Of a stretch of DNA of 64,000 nucleotides, positions 24,997 to 34,172 are shown one piece after another. Each line of letters starts with the position of its first letter. Positions within the stretch are counted from its first letter, which is position 1. This stretch comes from Taibaiella sp041660405 (lineage in GTDB: Bacteria > Bacteroidota > Bacteroidia > Chitinophagales > Chitinophagaceae). The notes under the pieces were generated by a model that saw only the letters and a list, made by a program, of their open reading frames with translations, was not told the DNA's origin and ran no database searches. The stretch covers positions 9,968 to 73,967 of the forward strand of contig JBAZWL010000023.1 in assembly GCA_041660405.1 (NCBI GenBank), written 5' to 3'. The translations under genes were made by a program, and so were the position numbers.

Positions 24997-26160
24997 TCAT
25001 TTGGCAAAGCTTATCACAAATTCTGTTCCTTTATTAAGCTCTGTTTTGTATTCTAGTTTACCTTTCATCAGGGCAACATATTTTGCTATGATATGCAGTC
25101 CTAGTCCTGTTCCCTGGATATTGGTGACGTTTGCTCCGCGGAAAAAAAGTTCAAACAAATGTTTCTGATCTTCTTCCGGTATGCCTAAACCATAATCTCG
25201 GACGGAAATAATAAAGGAGTCTTCTTTATTTTGAGTAGTTATTTCTATAATACCATCATCAAGGGAAAATTTGATAGCATTGGTAATAAGATTCATCAGA
25301 ATATGTCTCAGCAGAGACGCGTCCAGGCATACTTTATCAGGCCCTTCATGTTTATAGTTCAGTTGCTGACCCTGCTTTGCAATAGCCTGGAGGTCGCCAA
25401 CAAGTGTACTGATGTATTGCTGTATGTCAAACTCAACGGGACGTACGTACACTTTCCCTTCTTCAATTTTACCAACAGATAAGAAGTCATTTAAAATTTC
25501 CGTGAGTACATTTACGGAGGAAATGATATTCGCAATATGTTTGTCCCGCTTCGGTTGGTCTTCAGCAGTTACATATTTGGAAAGGAGATTGGCCGATGAA
25601 AGAATGCCGGTTAAAGGTGTACGGAATTCATGCGATGCCAGGGAAACAAACCTTGACTTTAACAGGCTTAATGTTTTTTCTTTATCCAGAGCCTCTGTCA
25701 GGTAACGGGTTCGCTCTCTTACCCTTTGTTCCAGCCTGGCGTTCATTCCAAGCATTACTTCTTTAGATAAAGGTTTTTCTACATAATCCAATACATATTC
25801 ATTGGAAAGTGCACGTTCTTTATCCTCCTGATTTTTGGAAGAGGAAACAACAAAAATCCTGAATTGATCTTTGATGTTTTTACTAAGCAGGTCAAATTGT
25901 TTGAGAAACTCCCAGCCATCTATTTCTGGCATGTTTATATCCAACAGTATAAGCTGGAGCAGCTCACCTGTTTCGGCGTCAGGTAATTGATGCAGGTAAT
26001 CAAGCATTTCTTCTGCAGATTCCATAAGAACCACCTCTTCAGCGAAATTGTACTTCTTAACAATTTTCTCGGCTAACAGGCGGTCAATATCTGTATCATC
26101 AATTACAAGTACGCTTTTATAAATATGGTTGCTTGGTTCTTTAGTAATTGGTTCTGGCAT
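24997..26160 (-). CDS. hybrid protein: receiver domain followed by histidine kinase
   Basis: A 387-residue cytoplasmic protein with an N-terminal receiver (DD at 21-22, acceptor aspartate 74 in LLDINMPEIDG, lysine 129 in VEKPLS), a coiled segment, then a HisKA domain with histidine 177 in LASHEFRTPLTG and a HATPase domain (NLITNAIKF, DYGLGIPEEDQ, GTGLGLHI). It has no membrane segment or sensor of its own. It can take a phosphate on its receiver and pass one on, so it fits as the middle relay between the PAS kinase upstream (20-base gap) and the receiver-CRP protein downstream (19-base gap). The order of transfer is inferred from gene order. Confidence 0.9.
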   Translation of the reverse strand: MPEPITKEPSNHIYKSVLVIDDTDIDRLLAEKIVKKYNFAEEVVLMESAEEMLDYLHQLPDAETGELLQLILLDINMPEIDGWEFLKQFDLLSKNIKDQFRIFVVSSSKNQEDKERALSNEYVLDYVEKPLSKEVMLGMNARLEQRVRERTRYLTEALDKEKTLSLLKSRFVSLASHEFRTPLTGILSSANLLSKYVTAEDQPKRDKHIANIISSVNVLTEILNDFLSVGKIEEGKVYVRPVEFDIQQYISTLVGDLQAIAKQGQQLNYKHEGPDKVCLDASLLRHILMNLITNAIKFSLDDGIIEITTQNKEDSFIISVRDYGLGIPEEDQKHLFELFFRGANVTNIQGTGLGLHIIAKYVALMKGKLEYKTELNKGTEFVISFAK

Positions 26161-26180
26161 TGGGTTGGTTCAGGCATTAA

Positions 26181-27881
26181 TTATATCAAATTGTAATTAT
26201 TAATCAGGTTGTGTTGCTGTTCCTTGTTAACGGCGTTGGGTATAATTACATTAAATGTTGTTCCGATTCCTGGTTCCGATTCAAGATGCAAAGAGCCATC
26301 CAGCCGCTCTATAGTTTCTTTTACAATGTACAGACCCAGTCCTGATCCGACAGATTTCTTTGATACTCTATAAAACATATCGAAGATCTTTTCGTGATAC
26401 TTTTTATCGATACCAATACCATTATCATTAACGGTAATATTCACTCCATGTTCATCCGGCACTACAGAAATCTTCACATAGGGATTGCTATCCTTAGCGT
26501 TATGATACCGTATAGCATTAGAAACCAGATTGTTGAGAATAATACTCATGCGACTCTTGTCTGTGTAAAAGTCCGGACCGTCCTGAACGTCTATCCTGAT
26601 GTCTACTTGGCCCTTGGCCTGACTCATGAACTTAAGGTTATTGGTTACGTCATTCAGTACTTCGGTAAAGTTAATCTTCTCTTTTCTAATTTCCAACCTT
26701 GAATTTCGGGAGTAGTCAAGAATGTCCTGAATAAAGCCATCCAGTTTCTTTACACTTTTCTTGATAGAGCCATAATCTTCAAGTACGGCAGGGTCTGTGG
26801 TTTCTGTTTCAGAAAATTCTACCAGCCCAAGAATAGAAGATAAAGGAGCTCTCAGATCATGCGAAACACTGTATACAAATTTGTCCAGTTCCATGTTGGA
26901 CTTCTTCAATTCCTCATTCGATGCTTTTAGTGCTACTTCATATTTTTTCCTTTCATCGATATTACGAAGGTTAGATACAATACCGTTTATAGCCGGATCA
27001 TGCAATAAGTTGGTTACCATTCTTTCGCACCAAATATAGCTTCCGTCTTTTTTCAATCTTCTATATTCTATGCTTCCCGTTTTACCGGGATGTTTCATTA
27101 TATCATCCAGGAATTGGTAGATCATTTCCTTATCATCAGGATGTGCAAAACTGAAATCTTTAATCCCGATCAGTTCTTCGGGTTTGAAACCCGTAATACG
27201 GTACATCGAATCACTTACAAATACCATCTTTAAATCTTTATCAACTAAGATAATGGCATCAAATGTGTTCTGAATAAGGTTTTGAAATCTATGTTCACTT
27301 TGCAGCAGGGAGCTTTCCGCCGCTTTCCGTTCTGTGATGTCAGAAGTAAAACCATCAATGCGGATTACCTTACCTTCCTTGTTTAAAGTCGGTGTCATCC
27401 TGGTTTCCAACCAACGTATAGAGCGATCCTTATGCCGGATACGGTAAGACACGATAAAAGGCTGGCCCAGCTCAAGTTTCGGAAAAATGCTTTCAACAAT
27501 ATGTTTATCTTGATCTACTACTAATTCGGCCCAAAGGTTCGGGTTTTCCATAAACTCACCAACCGAATGTCCATAAACCAGTTCACACGCTTTAGAAATC
27601 TGTATGAGCTGAACGGCTTCCATATCCACAGAGAAAAATACTTCTCTCATGGCTTCAAAAAGGGTTTTCAATTCCTGTGTTTCTTTGCGTAGCTTGCTAT
27701 TCAACTGAATCATTTCAGTTGAACACAATTCAATGGTGCGTTCAAGCATCTTGCGATCCTTTTCGTAATGACTATAAGAATCGTTGATTACCTGCAAAAG
27801 GTTGGTTATATTTTCAGGAAGGGCGTCTGTACTTCCTGCATACTTATTTATTTGGCGTTGCAGTAGTTTGTTAAACATCAT
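26181..27881 (-). CDS. PAS-domain sensor histidine kinase
   Basis: A 566-residue soluble kinase. An N-terminal coiled region precedes two PAS domains (about residues 70-185 and 195-310), each ending in the usual PAC-type sequence (GFTSDITERK, NLRNIDERKK). HisKA follows with histidine 341 in SVSHDLRAPLSSILG, then HATPase motifs NNLVSNAIRYH, DNGIGIDKKY and GSGLGLYI. No membrane segment is seen, so it reads an internal signal or a partner protein. It starts one base after the FIST gene stop. In other bacteria FIST proteins are encoded beside such kinases and are thought to act as their sensory partner, which is the likely arrangement here. Confidence 0.92.
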   Translation of the reverse strand: MMFNKLLQRQINKYAGSTDALPENITNLLQVINDSYSHYEKDRKMLERTIELCSTEMIQLNSKLRKETQELKTLFEAMREVFFSVDMEAVQLIQISKACELVYGHSVGEFMENPNLWAELVVDQDKHIVESIFPKLELGQPFIVSYRIRHKDRSIRWLETRMTPTLNKEGKVIRIDGFTSDITERKAAESSLLQSEHRFQNLIQNTFDAIILVDKDLKMVFVSDSMYRITGFKPEELIGIKDFSFAHPDDKEMIYQFLDDIMKHPGKTGSIEYRRLKKDGSYIWCERMVTNLLHDPAINGIVSNLRNIDERKKYEVALKASNEELKKSNMELDKFVYSVSHDLRAPLSSILGLVEFSETETTDPAVLEDYGSIKKSVKKLDGFIQDILDYSRNSRLEIRKEKINFTEVLNDVTNNLKFMSQAKGQVDIRIDVQDGPDFYTDKSRMSIILNNLVSNAIRYHNAKDSNPYVKISVVPDEHGVNITVNDNGIGIDKKYHEKIFDMFYRVSKKSVGSGLGLYIVKETIERLDGSLHLESEPGIGTTFNVIIPNAVNKEQQHNLINNYNLI

Positions 27882-27882
27882 T

Positions 27883-29016
27883 TTAGCGTTCGGTTAAAGT
27901 AGTAATTGTCATTGTTTGATTGTGCAAATCACATTTCACAGAATTTAAAGAAGGCGATATCTCGCCATAGGAATAAAAGCCGGTAATAGCTGTCTCATTA
28001 CCATAAATCGCTCTTACTACTTCTACCTCTTCTTCTATCCGTTGATCAAGCACCAGTTTTCTGCCTACACAACTTATCAGTATAGCAAGTTCTGGTTGCT
28101 CTTTTCCATTTTGAATACTGTTTTGTGCCGCATCTGATGCGCCCTCAATAAGCCCGTCAAAGCTGGCTTTCATAAGTTGTGCATAAGTGCCTACAGGCAT
28201 ATTCCCTGCAAATGTCAGGCTTTTATGCTCATTGTTAATACCCAGGATTGTTCTGACTACGGAATGGTCAGAATCAGACATGCGGATACTTAATGGAAAC
28301 AGCAATCCGGATCCCGGCAATTCATCGGCATAATCTCCAAGGTACAATTTATAAATGTCCAATGCAGGCTTCCCGTCCAATTCATATAATACGTTGGCGT
28401 CCGATCTGGTGATCAGTCTTTCCGGACCGAAAACATCCCAGCCTCCTACGCTTCCGTAAGTGACAGATAATGCCTCTCCATAAAAACCTATAGCAACTAT
28501 TTTTCCTTCTGAAGGAGCATCGTTCAGCCCTACAAGGGTAGATTGAAAGCGTGACCCGTCGCCGGCAAGACCTCCGGTTATTATAGTATTCTCCGGTAGA
28601 GATTCCTGCAAGCCCAGTACCAAGTCGCTTCCATTTACCTTTTGTCCGTCTGATATGATCAATACATTTTTTAAGCCTGACGGATCCAATGTTTTTCCCA
28701 GACTTTGACCGGCATCAAAACTATTCCTGGCTTCCGTAATATCAATGATGGCTGTTTTGACAATGGTTTTCTCCAGGCAAATTGCAGTCAGTGAAATAGT
28801 ATGATCACATACCTGGGTATCAATAATTTCTCCCGCTGTAGAGCTCATGATTATATCTGCATCAGCATATTTTTCCCTGATGGTATTATATTCCTGTTCT
28901 GTTAATACTTCAGGGCTTCCAAAGGCCAGCACAAGATTAAAAGCCTTATCTGTTTTATCACTTCTCAAAGTTTGCCAGCCATGCTCCTTTGAAAATTTCA
29001 TTTGTTCTATTTTCAT
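27883..29016 (-). CDS. FIST domain sensory protein (FIST_N and FIST_C)
   Basis: A 377-residue protein with the two FIST modules: FIST_N with NLVLAFGSPEVL, IIMSSTAGEI and GQSLGKTL...VLIISDGQKVNGSDLVLGLQ, and FIST_C with LDIYKLYLGDYADELPG, then LILISCVGRKLVLDQRIEEEVE and AITGFYSYGEISP. FIST proteins are predicted cytoplasmic ligand sensors, possibly for small molecules such as amino acids; the ligand is unproven. The gene sits 24 bases after the usher-like gene and one base before the PAS kinase, so the sensor is tied to both. Linking a FIST sensor to a surface fibre operon is the unusual part. Confidence 0.9.
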   Translation of the reverse strand: MKIEQMKFSKEHGWQTLRSDKTDKAFNLVLAFGSPEVLTEQEYNTIREKYADADIIMSSTAGEIIDTQVCDHTISLTAICLEKTIVKTAIIDITEARNSFDAGQSLGKTLDPSGLKNVLIISDGQKVNGSDLVLGLQESLPENTIITGGLAGDGSRFQSTLVGLNDAPSEGKIVAIGFYGEALSVTYGSVGGWDVFGPERLITRSDANVLYELDGKPALDIYKLYLGDYADELPGSGLLFPLSIRMSDSDHSVVRTILGINNEHKSLTFAGNMPVGTYAQLMKASFDGLIEGASDAAQNSIQNGKEQPELAILISCVGRKLVLDQRIEEEVEVVRAIYGNETAITGFYSYGEISPSLNSVKCDLHNQTMTITTLTER

Positions 29017-29040
29017 GCTATCATTTTTAAAGAATAAAAG

Positions 29041-31728
29041 TTACTTGTTGTCTTCTTGCATTTCTTTATTCTGATTGTTAGCAGGGCGGAGTGTGAAGGC
29101 TAAGTCTTCTACTCTTGTACCTTCCTTGCTGCCCGAAATATTGAATTGTAATAAAGCGGGCCAAACTGTCATGTTCAATTTTTTCAATTGTTCGTTATCG
29201 GGACGGGCAGTGTATGAACCAGGTCCCAATCCTAAAAAGTTAAATGTTCCGTCTTGTTCTGTGAATGCATAGGCAACTAAAGTTGAATCATTTTTATAAA
29301 AGCACATTTTAACGCGTTCCAATCCCTTGCGTCCATCTTCATTTTCAAGAGTTATACTGCCCGAAGCTTCTCCCATCACAGCAACAGGAATCTCTATTAC
29401 TTTAAGCTGGTTAGGATCGGCAACTACACTTAATGTTTTGTTGCGTATCTGCCAGGATATGTCGTCGAAACTGTTGTGTGTCAGATCAATATAGTAGTTA
29501 ATATACGGTTCCAGATCAAATATACGAATAAGTGTATCACGTTGACTATATGTGGTACGACCATTTCTGACACGGGCTTCAAGGCCATCAACTTTTGGTT
29601 CGCCTTCATCACGATGCTCATTTCCATTAATGTCCAGGTAAGGTAAAATTACAATCCCGGCTCTGCCTACGCTGTTGCAATTAGTAGCACCTACGTAATT
29701 TGTTTTGCCATCAAAGATCAGGCTACCTCTGGCCGATTGTACAAGCTGTACAGTATTATTACTATGTCTTGCCGAAGCTCCGACTCTTGCAAAAGAAAAG
29801 TCGTAACGTAGTCCTATACCCACATTTTTGATATTGCTTTTAAAATTCTGCTCGTAGTTTACATTCAGGAATCCATTTCTGAAGATCAGTTTCTCTACAC
29901 TGCATTTTACTGAAATGAGTTTTTTCTCTTTATAACCATACTGTGCATTAGGTGTAAAAATGAATCCTTTAGGAAGCCTGAAAGCTAATGAAATATTGCT
30001 GTAGAAGTAAGGATCGAATTTTACAGGATCAGAATTTTTTACTGATACCATATTTGTACCTATACTCGCATTCACACCCGCTACTGATCCTGAAAGTAAC
30101 CATTCTCCGGTAGTATATTTCAATCTGTCGGGCAATACAATCTGGTTAAGTGTAAGCCGGGATACCAATGAAATATTGTTGGTATGGAACGGAACGAAAA
30201 GCACAGCCCTGCGTTCTTCCAGGTAGTTGTATATAATTGCAGTTTGTTTGTTGGCATACCTGGTATAATTAAGTTCAAACTGTATATTAGATGGAAGGCG
30301 GTAATTAAGCATACCTTTTGTTCTTACTCCATGCATATATTCTCCGGATACAATTAGCCCTGAAGCGATACGGAATGAAGCACTGGCAAATGGCATATAA
30401 TTACCTGATGTAACAGAAGAAAGATATTCCATACCTCCACCTATTGTTATACGGCGGTTGAGTCCATAATTCACATTGCCTTTTGCATAACGACTATTAT
30501 GATCATCTTCTACGATACCTGCGCTGGCAGTATATTCCAGCTCACCTGAAGGAAGGAAGTTATAAGGAACAGTGATAAACTCTTCGCGAATGCGTTCTTC
30601 TCCGAAGGGGCCATAAAAACGAAGTTTTATTGCAGAGTTGCCATAAACCAATGGAACTTCAAAAGAGAAGAAACCGGAAGCATCTGCTTTGGTATAATCT
30701 ACCATTACATTGTTCACATAAAGCTCTACAATCCAACCCGGACTGGTAACATCGCTTAGTGTATAAGTTTCAAATGAGCGTCTGAATGTAGTAGAAGCGT
30801 TTGTAACCTGCGCGCCAACAACTGGTGCAAATAAAGAGGAAACAGCCTGTGGTGCAATCTTTCCAAGCATTACCTGGCGCACAACTTTGTGATCATTATT
30901 AGCGTAACGCCATTGATAATATTGTTGTTTGTTATTCAGAGGTGTGTTGCTAAAGTAATTGAATGCCACATTAAGTTCTCCTCCGGCCAATACTGCTCCC
31001 AATGCAAGTCCAATCCTGGTATCTTTTTGACCTTTTATTTCCTGTGTAGCAATTACAGACCAATCAGCCATTCCCAGGTGGAAGAAAGGATAATGCTTTC
31101 CAATAACAGTATCTGCTTTTATCTCTCCTTTTAATTGGCCGATATTGTTACGGATCTGTGCTAGTTTCATTTCTCTTACGGCAGGTAATTCCTGTGTTGT
31201 ATTTATTTTTACAGAAAGGTTACGGAAATCGAATATACAATCCAATCCAAACACCTTGCTGAAATAATCCATCCTTAAATAAAGGTTAGTTTCTGTACTG
31301 ATAAAATCGTCGGAGTTAAGTCTGAAATATTTTCCCTGGTAACGAATGCAAGTGTGGGTTTTGTCAATTAGAAAAACTGCTTTGGGGTCGATGAAGGAAC
31401 CTGTAATAGAATCCAGACCAGGCGAAGGCGTATTTTTAATCTTTAAAAAATCGAAGACATCTGTGATAGGAAGATATACCACGCGATCACGAATTACAGC
31501 CGGTATATCAATACCTCCAACGCGTTGCACATTAATATAAATTGATGTTTCGTCGTATCCGGAAGGGTCTGCATTGTATTCATATTCTGCATCTTCCGGA
31601 ACCTCTTTGTTTTTTGAAAAGGAAACATAAGAAAGCAGTAACAGCAAAATACATAACGCAATTCTATACCTGGTAGCTATCGGGCCACCTGCAGATATGA
31701 AATTGCGATATATAGTATTGTTTGCCAT
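29041..31728 (-). CDS. usher-like outer-membrane protein of a chaperone-usher-type fibre system
   Basis: An 895-residue exported protein (signal RYRIALCILLLLLSYVSFS). The first 200 residues form a periplasmic domain. A region with FRRSFETYTLSDV, PGWIVELYVNNVMVDYTKAD, GFFSFEVPLVYGNSAIKLRFYGPFGEER and YNFLPSGELEYTASAG follows, which resembles the plug and channel-entry region of FimD/TcfC-type ushers. The middle is amphipathic strands typical of a beta-barrel. The last 200 residues hold carboxypeptidase-regulatory-like Ig modules (LDINGNEHRDEGEPKVDG; EQDGTFNFLGLGPGSYTA). The nearby PapD-like chaperone and DUF4402 subunits support the call. It differs from proteobacterial ushers by its long C-terminal Ig part. 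Similarity is by motif only. Confidence 0.75.
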   Translation of the reverse strand: MANNTIYRNFISAGGPIATRYRIALCILLLLLSYVSFSKNKEVPEDAEYEYNADPSGYDETSIYINVQRVGGIDIPAVIRDRVVYLPITDVFDFLKIKNTPSPGLDSITGSFIDPKAVFLIDKTHTCIRYQGKYFRLNSDDFISTETNLYLRMDYFSKVFGLDCIFDFRNLSVKINTTQELPAVREMKLAQIRNNIGQLKGEIKADTVIGKHYPFFHLGMADWSVIATQEIKGQKDTRIGLALGAVLAGGELNVAFNYFSNTPLNNKQQYYQWRYANNDHKVVRQVMLGKIAPQAVSSLFAPVVGAQVTNASTTFRRSFETYTLSDVTSPGWIVELYVNNVMVDYTKADASGFFSFEVPLVYGNSAIKLRFYGPFGEERIREEFITVPYNFLPSGELEYTASAGIVEDDHNSRYAKGNVNYGLNRRITIGGGMEYLSSVTSGNYMPFASASFRIASGLIVSGEYMHGVRTKGMLNYRLPSNIQFELNYTRYANKQTAIIYNYLEERRAVLFVPFHTNNISLVSRLTLNQIVLPDRLKYTTGEWLLSGSVAGVNASIGTNMVSVKNSDPVKFDPYFYSNISLAFRLPKGFIFTPNAQYGYKEKKLISVKCSVEKLIFRNGFLNVNYEQNFKSNIKNVGIGLRYDFSFARVGASARHSNNTVQLVQSARGSLIFDGKTNYVGATNCNSVGRAGIVILPYLDINGNEHRDEGEPKVDGLEARVRNGRTTYSQRDTLIRIFDLEPYINYYIDLTHNSFDDISWQIRNKTLSVVADPNQLKVIEIPVAVMGEASGSITLENEDGRKGLERVKMCFYKNDSTLVAYAFTEQDGTFNFLGLGPGSYTARPDNEQLKKLNMTVWPALLQFNISGSKEGTRVEDLAFTLRPANNQNKEMQEDNK

Positions 31729-31753
31729 TGTTTTTGTATTGTTTCTTCAATAA

Positions 31754-32278
31754 TTATTCCTGGATAAATGTTATGGAGAAAGTGCCGCTATAGTTACCTG
31801 GTGGATTGGCCAATGAGTTTCCAACTGTAAGTGTTCCTCCGATACTCACCAGAGTGCGGTCTGGTGGTAATGCGGAGGTAACAAGCGGAGAACCCGGTTC
31901 AGCACTTCCTATATGTAATGTCATTGTGCCTCCGTTACTGCCTGTGAGTATCACATCCGGGCCATTTAATATGGAAATAAGTGTACCGGGATTAGCTTCT
32001 ATCTCAAAAAGTGCGGGTGAATATATAGTGCCCATATTGGCTTGTATTACATCGCCGGTGACAGAGCGTGAACCGTTGGGGTAGATGATTACAGTACCTC
32101 CTGCAGTGCCATGATAAAAAGCACCAAAGTTTAAACCTTGTGCAGGATTTACATATACGGATATAGGCCGTGGAGGTAATTCCTGTCCTGTTGCTTCTGA
32201 GTGGCTGAACAAGAGTACAATTCCTGTAGAGATCAGTAAACAAAGCAACCTGGCGTTAAAGAGTATAGCTGTTATCAT
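31754..32278 (-). CDS. DUF4402-like fibre subunit, possible tip or adaptor
   Basis: A 174-residue secreted protein with a signal peptide (LLCLLISTGIVLLFSHSEA, cleavage near ATGQE). The mature part is a beta-sandwich of DUF4402/spore-coat-U type: a first strand GLNFGAFYHGTAGGTVIIYPNGSRS, a middle with FEIEANPGTLISI and an end NPPGNYSGTFSITFIQE. It is less like the two pilin-like copies than they are to each other, so it may be a minor, tip or adaptor subunit. It lies 25 bases before the usher gene and about 75 bases after copy 1, across a conserved hairpin that could lower its expression compared with the pilins. Confidence 0.78.
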   Translation of the reverse strand: MITAILFNARLLCLLISTGIVLLFSHSEATGQELPPRPISVYVNPAQGLNFGAFYHGTAGGTVIIYPNGSRSVTGDVIQANMGTIYSPALFEIEANPGTLISILNGPDVILTGSNGGTMTLHIGSAEPGSPLVTSALPPDRTLVSIGGTLTVGNSLANPPGNYSGTFSITFIQE

Positions 32279-32311
32279 TACTACAATTTTATCGGGTTAA
32301 TGCTGCAACAT

Positions 32312-32345
32312 CCGGGGCACTGCCCAAACCAGACAGTGTTCCCGG
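32312..32345 (-). terminator. hairpin after the first DUF4402 gene, possible attenuator
   Basis: CCGGG-GCACTG pairs with CAGTG-TT-CCCGG. The same structure, with altered loop, follows the second DUF4402 gene at 34124-34160. No T tract follows on the minus strand, and genes of the same locus continue downstream. I therefore read it as a partial terminator or a 3' stabilising hairpin rather than a full stop. Confidence 0.5.
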
Positions 32346-32355
32346 AGTTGTCCTC

Positions 32356-32868
32356 TTAATTATAATTTACTGTTACGTTAAAAGGAGTGCCTGAAATGTA
32401 AATGCCAGAAGCTTGTGCTGCAGCTACATTTAAGGTTGCACCTACAGTGATATCTTCACTGCCGCCGGTCAGTGTACCGGTAGCGGAAGGGCTGCTGGTA
32501 AATGAACTCACGGTCATAGTGTTCAAACCACTTGAAATGGTGAGTGCGGAAGAAGGCAATGTGATAGCATAAGTGTATCCGGATTCACCTTCAACAGTAA
32601 AAGCAGCTGTTGCTACAGTTCCTGTTGTAGCTGGCAGGGTAGTACCACCTGTTGTAGACCTTACACCTGCTGCAGACAATATTACCGTACCTGCAGTAGA
32701 AGATTGTACTGCTACGTTACCGAAATTCATATCAGCAGTTTTAGTGATGCTGATTGGTGTCAGGATAGTTGCACTTGAAGTGGCAGTAGCTGTTTCCTGA
32801 GCGGATAAAGTTTGAGCTGCACCCAATACTGCTACAGTAGCGACGAAGAATTGTAATGATTTTTTCAT
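32356..32868 (-). CDS. DUF4402 pilin-like subunit, copy 1
   Basis: A 170-residue secreted protein, start MKKSLQFFVATVAVLGAAQTL with cleavage near LSAQE. An in-frame ATG 33 codons upstream lies inside the promoter region and is rejected. The mature protein is a DUF4402 beta-sandwich: ISITKTADMNFGNVAVQS at the start, YTYAITLPSSALTI in the middle, ASGIYISGTPFNVTVNYN at the end. The alternating C-terminal strand is the sort used for donor-strand assembly. It differs from copy 2 at about six residues. It is threonine, serine and alanine rich with no cysteine. Likely a major fibre subunit, exported through the neighbouring chaperone and usher. It has its own promoter with FNR-like sites. Confidence 0.85.
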   Translation of the reverse strand: MKKSLQFFVATVAVLGAAQTLSAQETATATSSATILTPISITKTADMNFGNVAVQSSTAGTVILSAAGVRSTTGGTTLPATTGTVATAAFTVEGESGYTYAITLPSSALTISSGLNTMTVSSFTSSPSATGTLTGGSEDITVGATLNVAAAQASGIYISGTPFNVTVNYN

Positions 32869-32943
32869 ATTCTGTATTTTTTGTTTGGTTTTGAAAAAAT
32901 TGATGGTTTTAAAAATTGTTTGGTTTAACACCGTTTTGTGATA

Positions 32944-33010
32944 CAAAGAGAGCACTTTTGATTTCATTAACCGTTGATCATGCTTAACACAAATCGTTGA
33001 TCCTCGTCAA
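32944..33010 (-). promoter_or_regulatory. promoter of DUF4402 copy 1 with two FNR/CRP-like palindromes
   Basis: On the minus strand the outer site is TTGAC-GAGG-ATCAA (32997-33010), 9 of 10 matches to the FNR-type consensus TTGAT-N4-ATCAA. An inner, weaker site lies at 32974-32987 (8 of 10). Then comes TCTCTTTG (32944-32951), one base off the Bacteroidota -7 element TAnnTTTG. If that element is the promoter, the sites are centred near -63 and -40, the class I and class II positions for CRP-family activators. The same layout with identical spacing occurs before copy 2. Confidence 0.6.
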
Positions 33011-33157
33011 TGGTTTTTTAGTGTATAAGAGCAGGTTTTTACATATACGATATTTGTTGTTTTAAGGTTAGGTAATCACAACAGGCTTGTTTTTATAAAT
33101 GCTTAGTCAATAAAGTGTCGATTTATATTTACTGCTTCATAAACAATCGGTTATGTT

Positions 33158-34060
33158 TTAATTAGATGCAGGTTGAGTCTGGTTGCCTTCATGCTTCAAT
33201 TCGATTTCTTCCTCGGCCAGTACATCAGAGCCTGCATCTTTTTGATTTTTAAATACAATACGGAGTTTACCGGAATGATAATCAATTCCTGAATTTTTAT
33301 CAAGGTCAACCTTGAAACGCCTTACCGTATTAGGAGTGTACACTGCAATACCTTTCACAGAAGCTACCTGTTTTGTTTTTCCTTTAGGTGGAATATAACT
33401 CACTGTCAGATCCCCATAAACAGATATATTCCCTGTGCGATTAAATTTCAAATTAAGTCTTGGTGTGTTGTCACTCATTTCTACTAACGCATCAGAAATA
33501 TCTACTTTAGCATCAGATACGCCTACACGAATGATTGCAGGTATTGAAATTCCGAAAACAGGTGTCAGGCGTACCGCTATTTCCTTAGAGCTGTCTTGTT
33601 CTTCGTCTTCACCAAGTGGTTTTTTAGACGCTACAGCTCTGAAATAAATATGGGAGCGATATTCGCCAGGTGCCAATTGGTCTGATTTTGCCACTTGTAC
33701 TTTTATTACCTGGGCCTCATTAGGTGCCAACACTACACTACGCGGATAAATACGAAGTTGTTTCCCTGCAAAATTCTGGCCCGAATCTGGTTCCGTAATT
33801 TGTTCAAAGGAGCCATCTTCTTTCATTCTGATATCCATGATAGAAATAACGTACCTGGCCGTATCCTGTCCTGTATTTGCAAGGTTTAATTCCTGTATTT
33901 TTTTCTTACTGTCAAAAACTACTCTTCTGGGAGTTACCAATAAGTTACCCTGTGCCTGTATCTGGATAGAAATAGCGAAGAATGAGGGTATGAAGAAGCA
34001 AATAAAAATTATCGCTTTTTGGTAGGTGTTTGGCTGTAGTGTTGGTTCAAACCTTTTCAT
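33158..34060 (-). CDS. periplasmic fimbrial chaperone, PapD-like
   Basis: A 300-residue exported protein with signal segment AIIFICFFIPSFFAIS. The mature N-terminal domain reads GNLLVTPRRVVFDSKKKIQELNLANTGQDTARYVISIMDIRM, then LRIYPRSVVLAPNEAQVIKVQV and YRSHIYFRAV. This is the Ig-like fold of PapD-type chaperones, including the P-x-R/x-V-x-L-x-P-x-x-x-Q segment. A second Ig domain follows with FGISIPAIIRVG, the position of the chaperone's capping strand, and a subunit-facing end. It would bind and cap DUF4402 subunits in the periplasm and deliver them to the usher-like protein. It lies between the two pilin-like copies and is longer than the usual 230 residues, with a charged C-terminal tail. 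Confidence 0.85.
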   Translation of the reverse strand: MKRFEPTLQPNTYQKAIIFICFFIPSFFAISIQIQAQGNLLVTPRRVVFDSKKKIQELNLANTGQDTARYVISIMDIRMKEDGSFEQITEPDSGQNFAGKQLRIYPRSVVLAPNEAQVIKVQVAKSDQLAPGEYRSHIYFRAVASKKPLGEDEEQDSSKEIAVRLTPVFGISIPAIIRVGVSDAKVDISDALVEMSDNTPRLNLKFNRTGNISVYGDLTVSYIPPKGKTKQVASVKGIAVYTPNTVRRFKVDLDKNSGIDYHSGKLRIVFKNQKDAGSDVLAEEEIELKHEGNQTQPASN

Positions 34061-34123
34061 ATGAGGTAATTTTAACTTGTTGGAAAGTGCTTCAGTTATA
34101 AGTAGTTAATCTATTTATAACCA

Positions 34124-34160
34124 CCGGGCACTGCTCAAGCTCCAAGGCAGTGCTTTCCGG
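34124..34160 (-). terminator. hairpin after the second DUF4402 gene, possible attenuator
   Basis: CCGG-GCACTGC pairs with GCAGTGC-TTT-CCGG. It is placed 12 bases after the stop of copy 2 and about 60 bases before the chaperone start. It matches the hairpin after copy 1 in stem core (GCACTG) and position. No T tract follows on the minus strand. Confidence 0.5.
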
Positions 34161-34172
34161 GGTTATTTGTTG

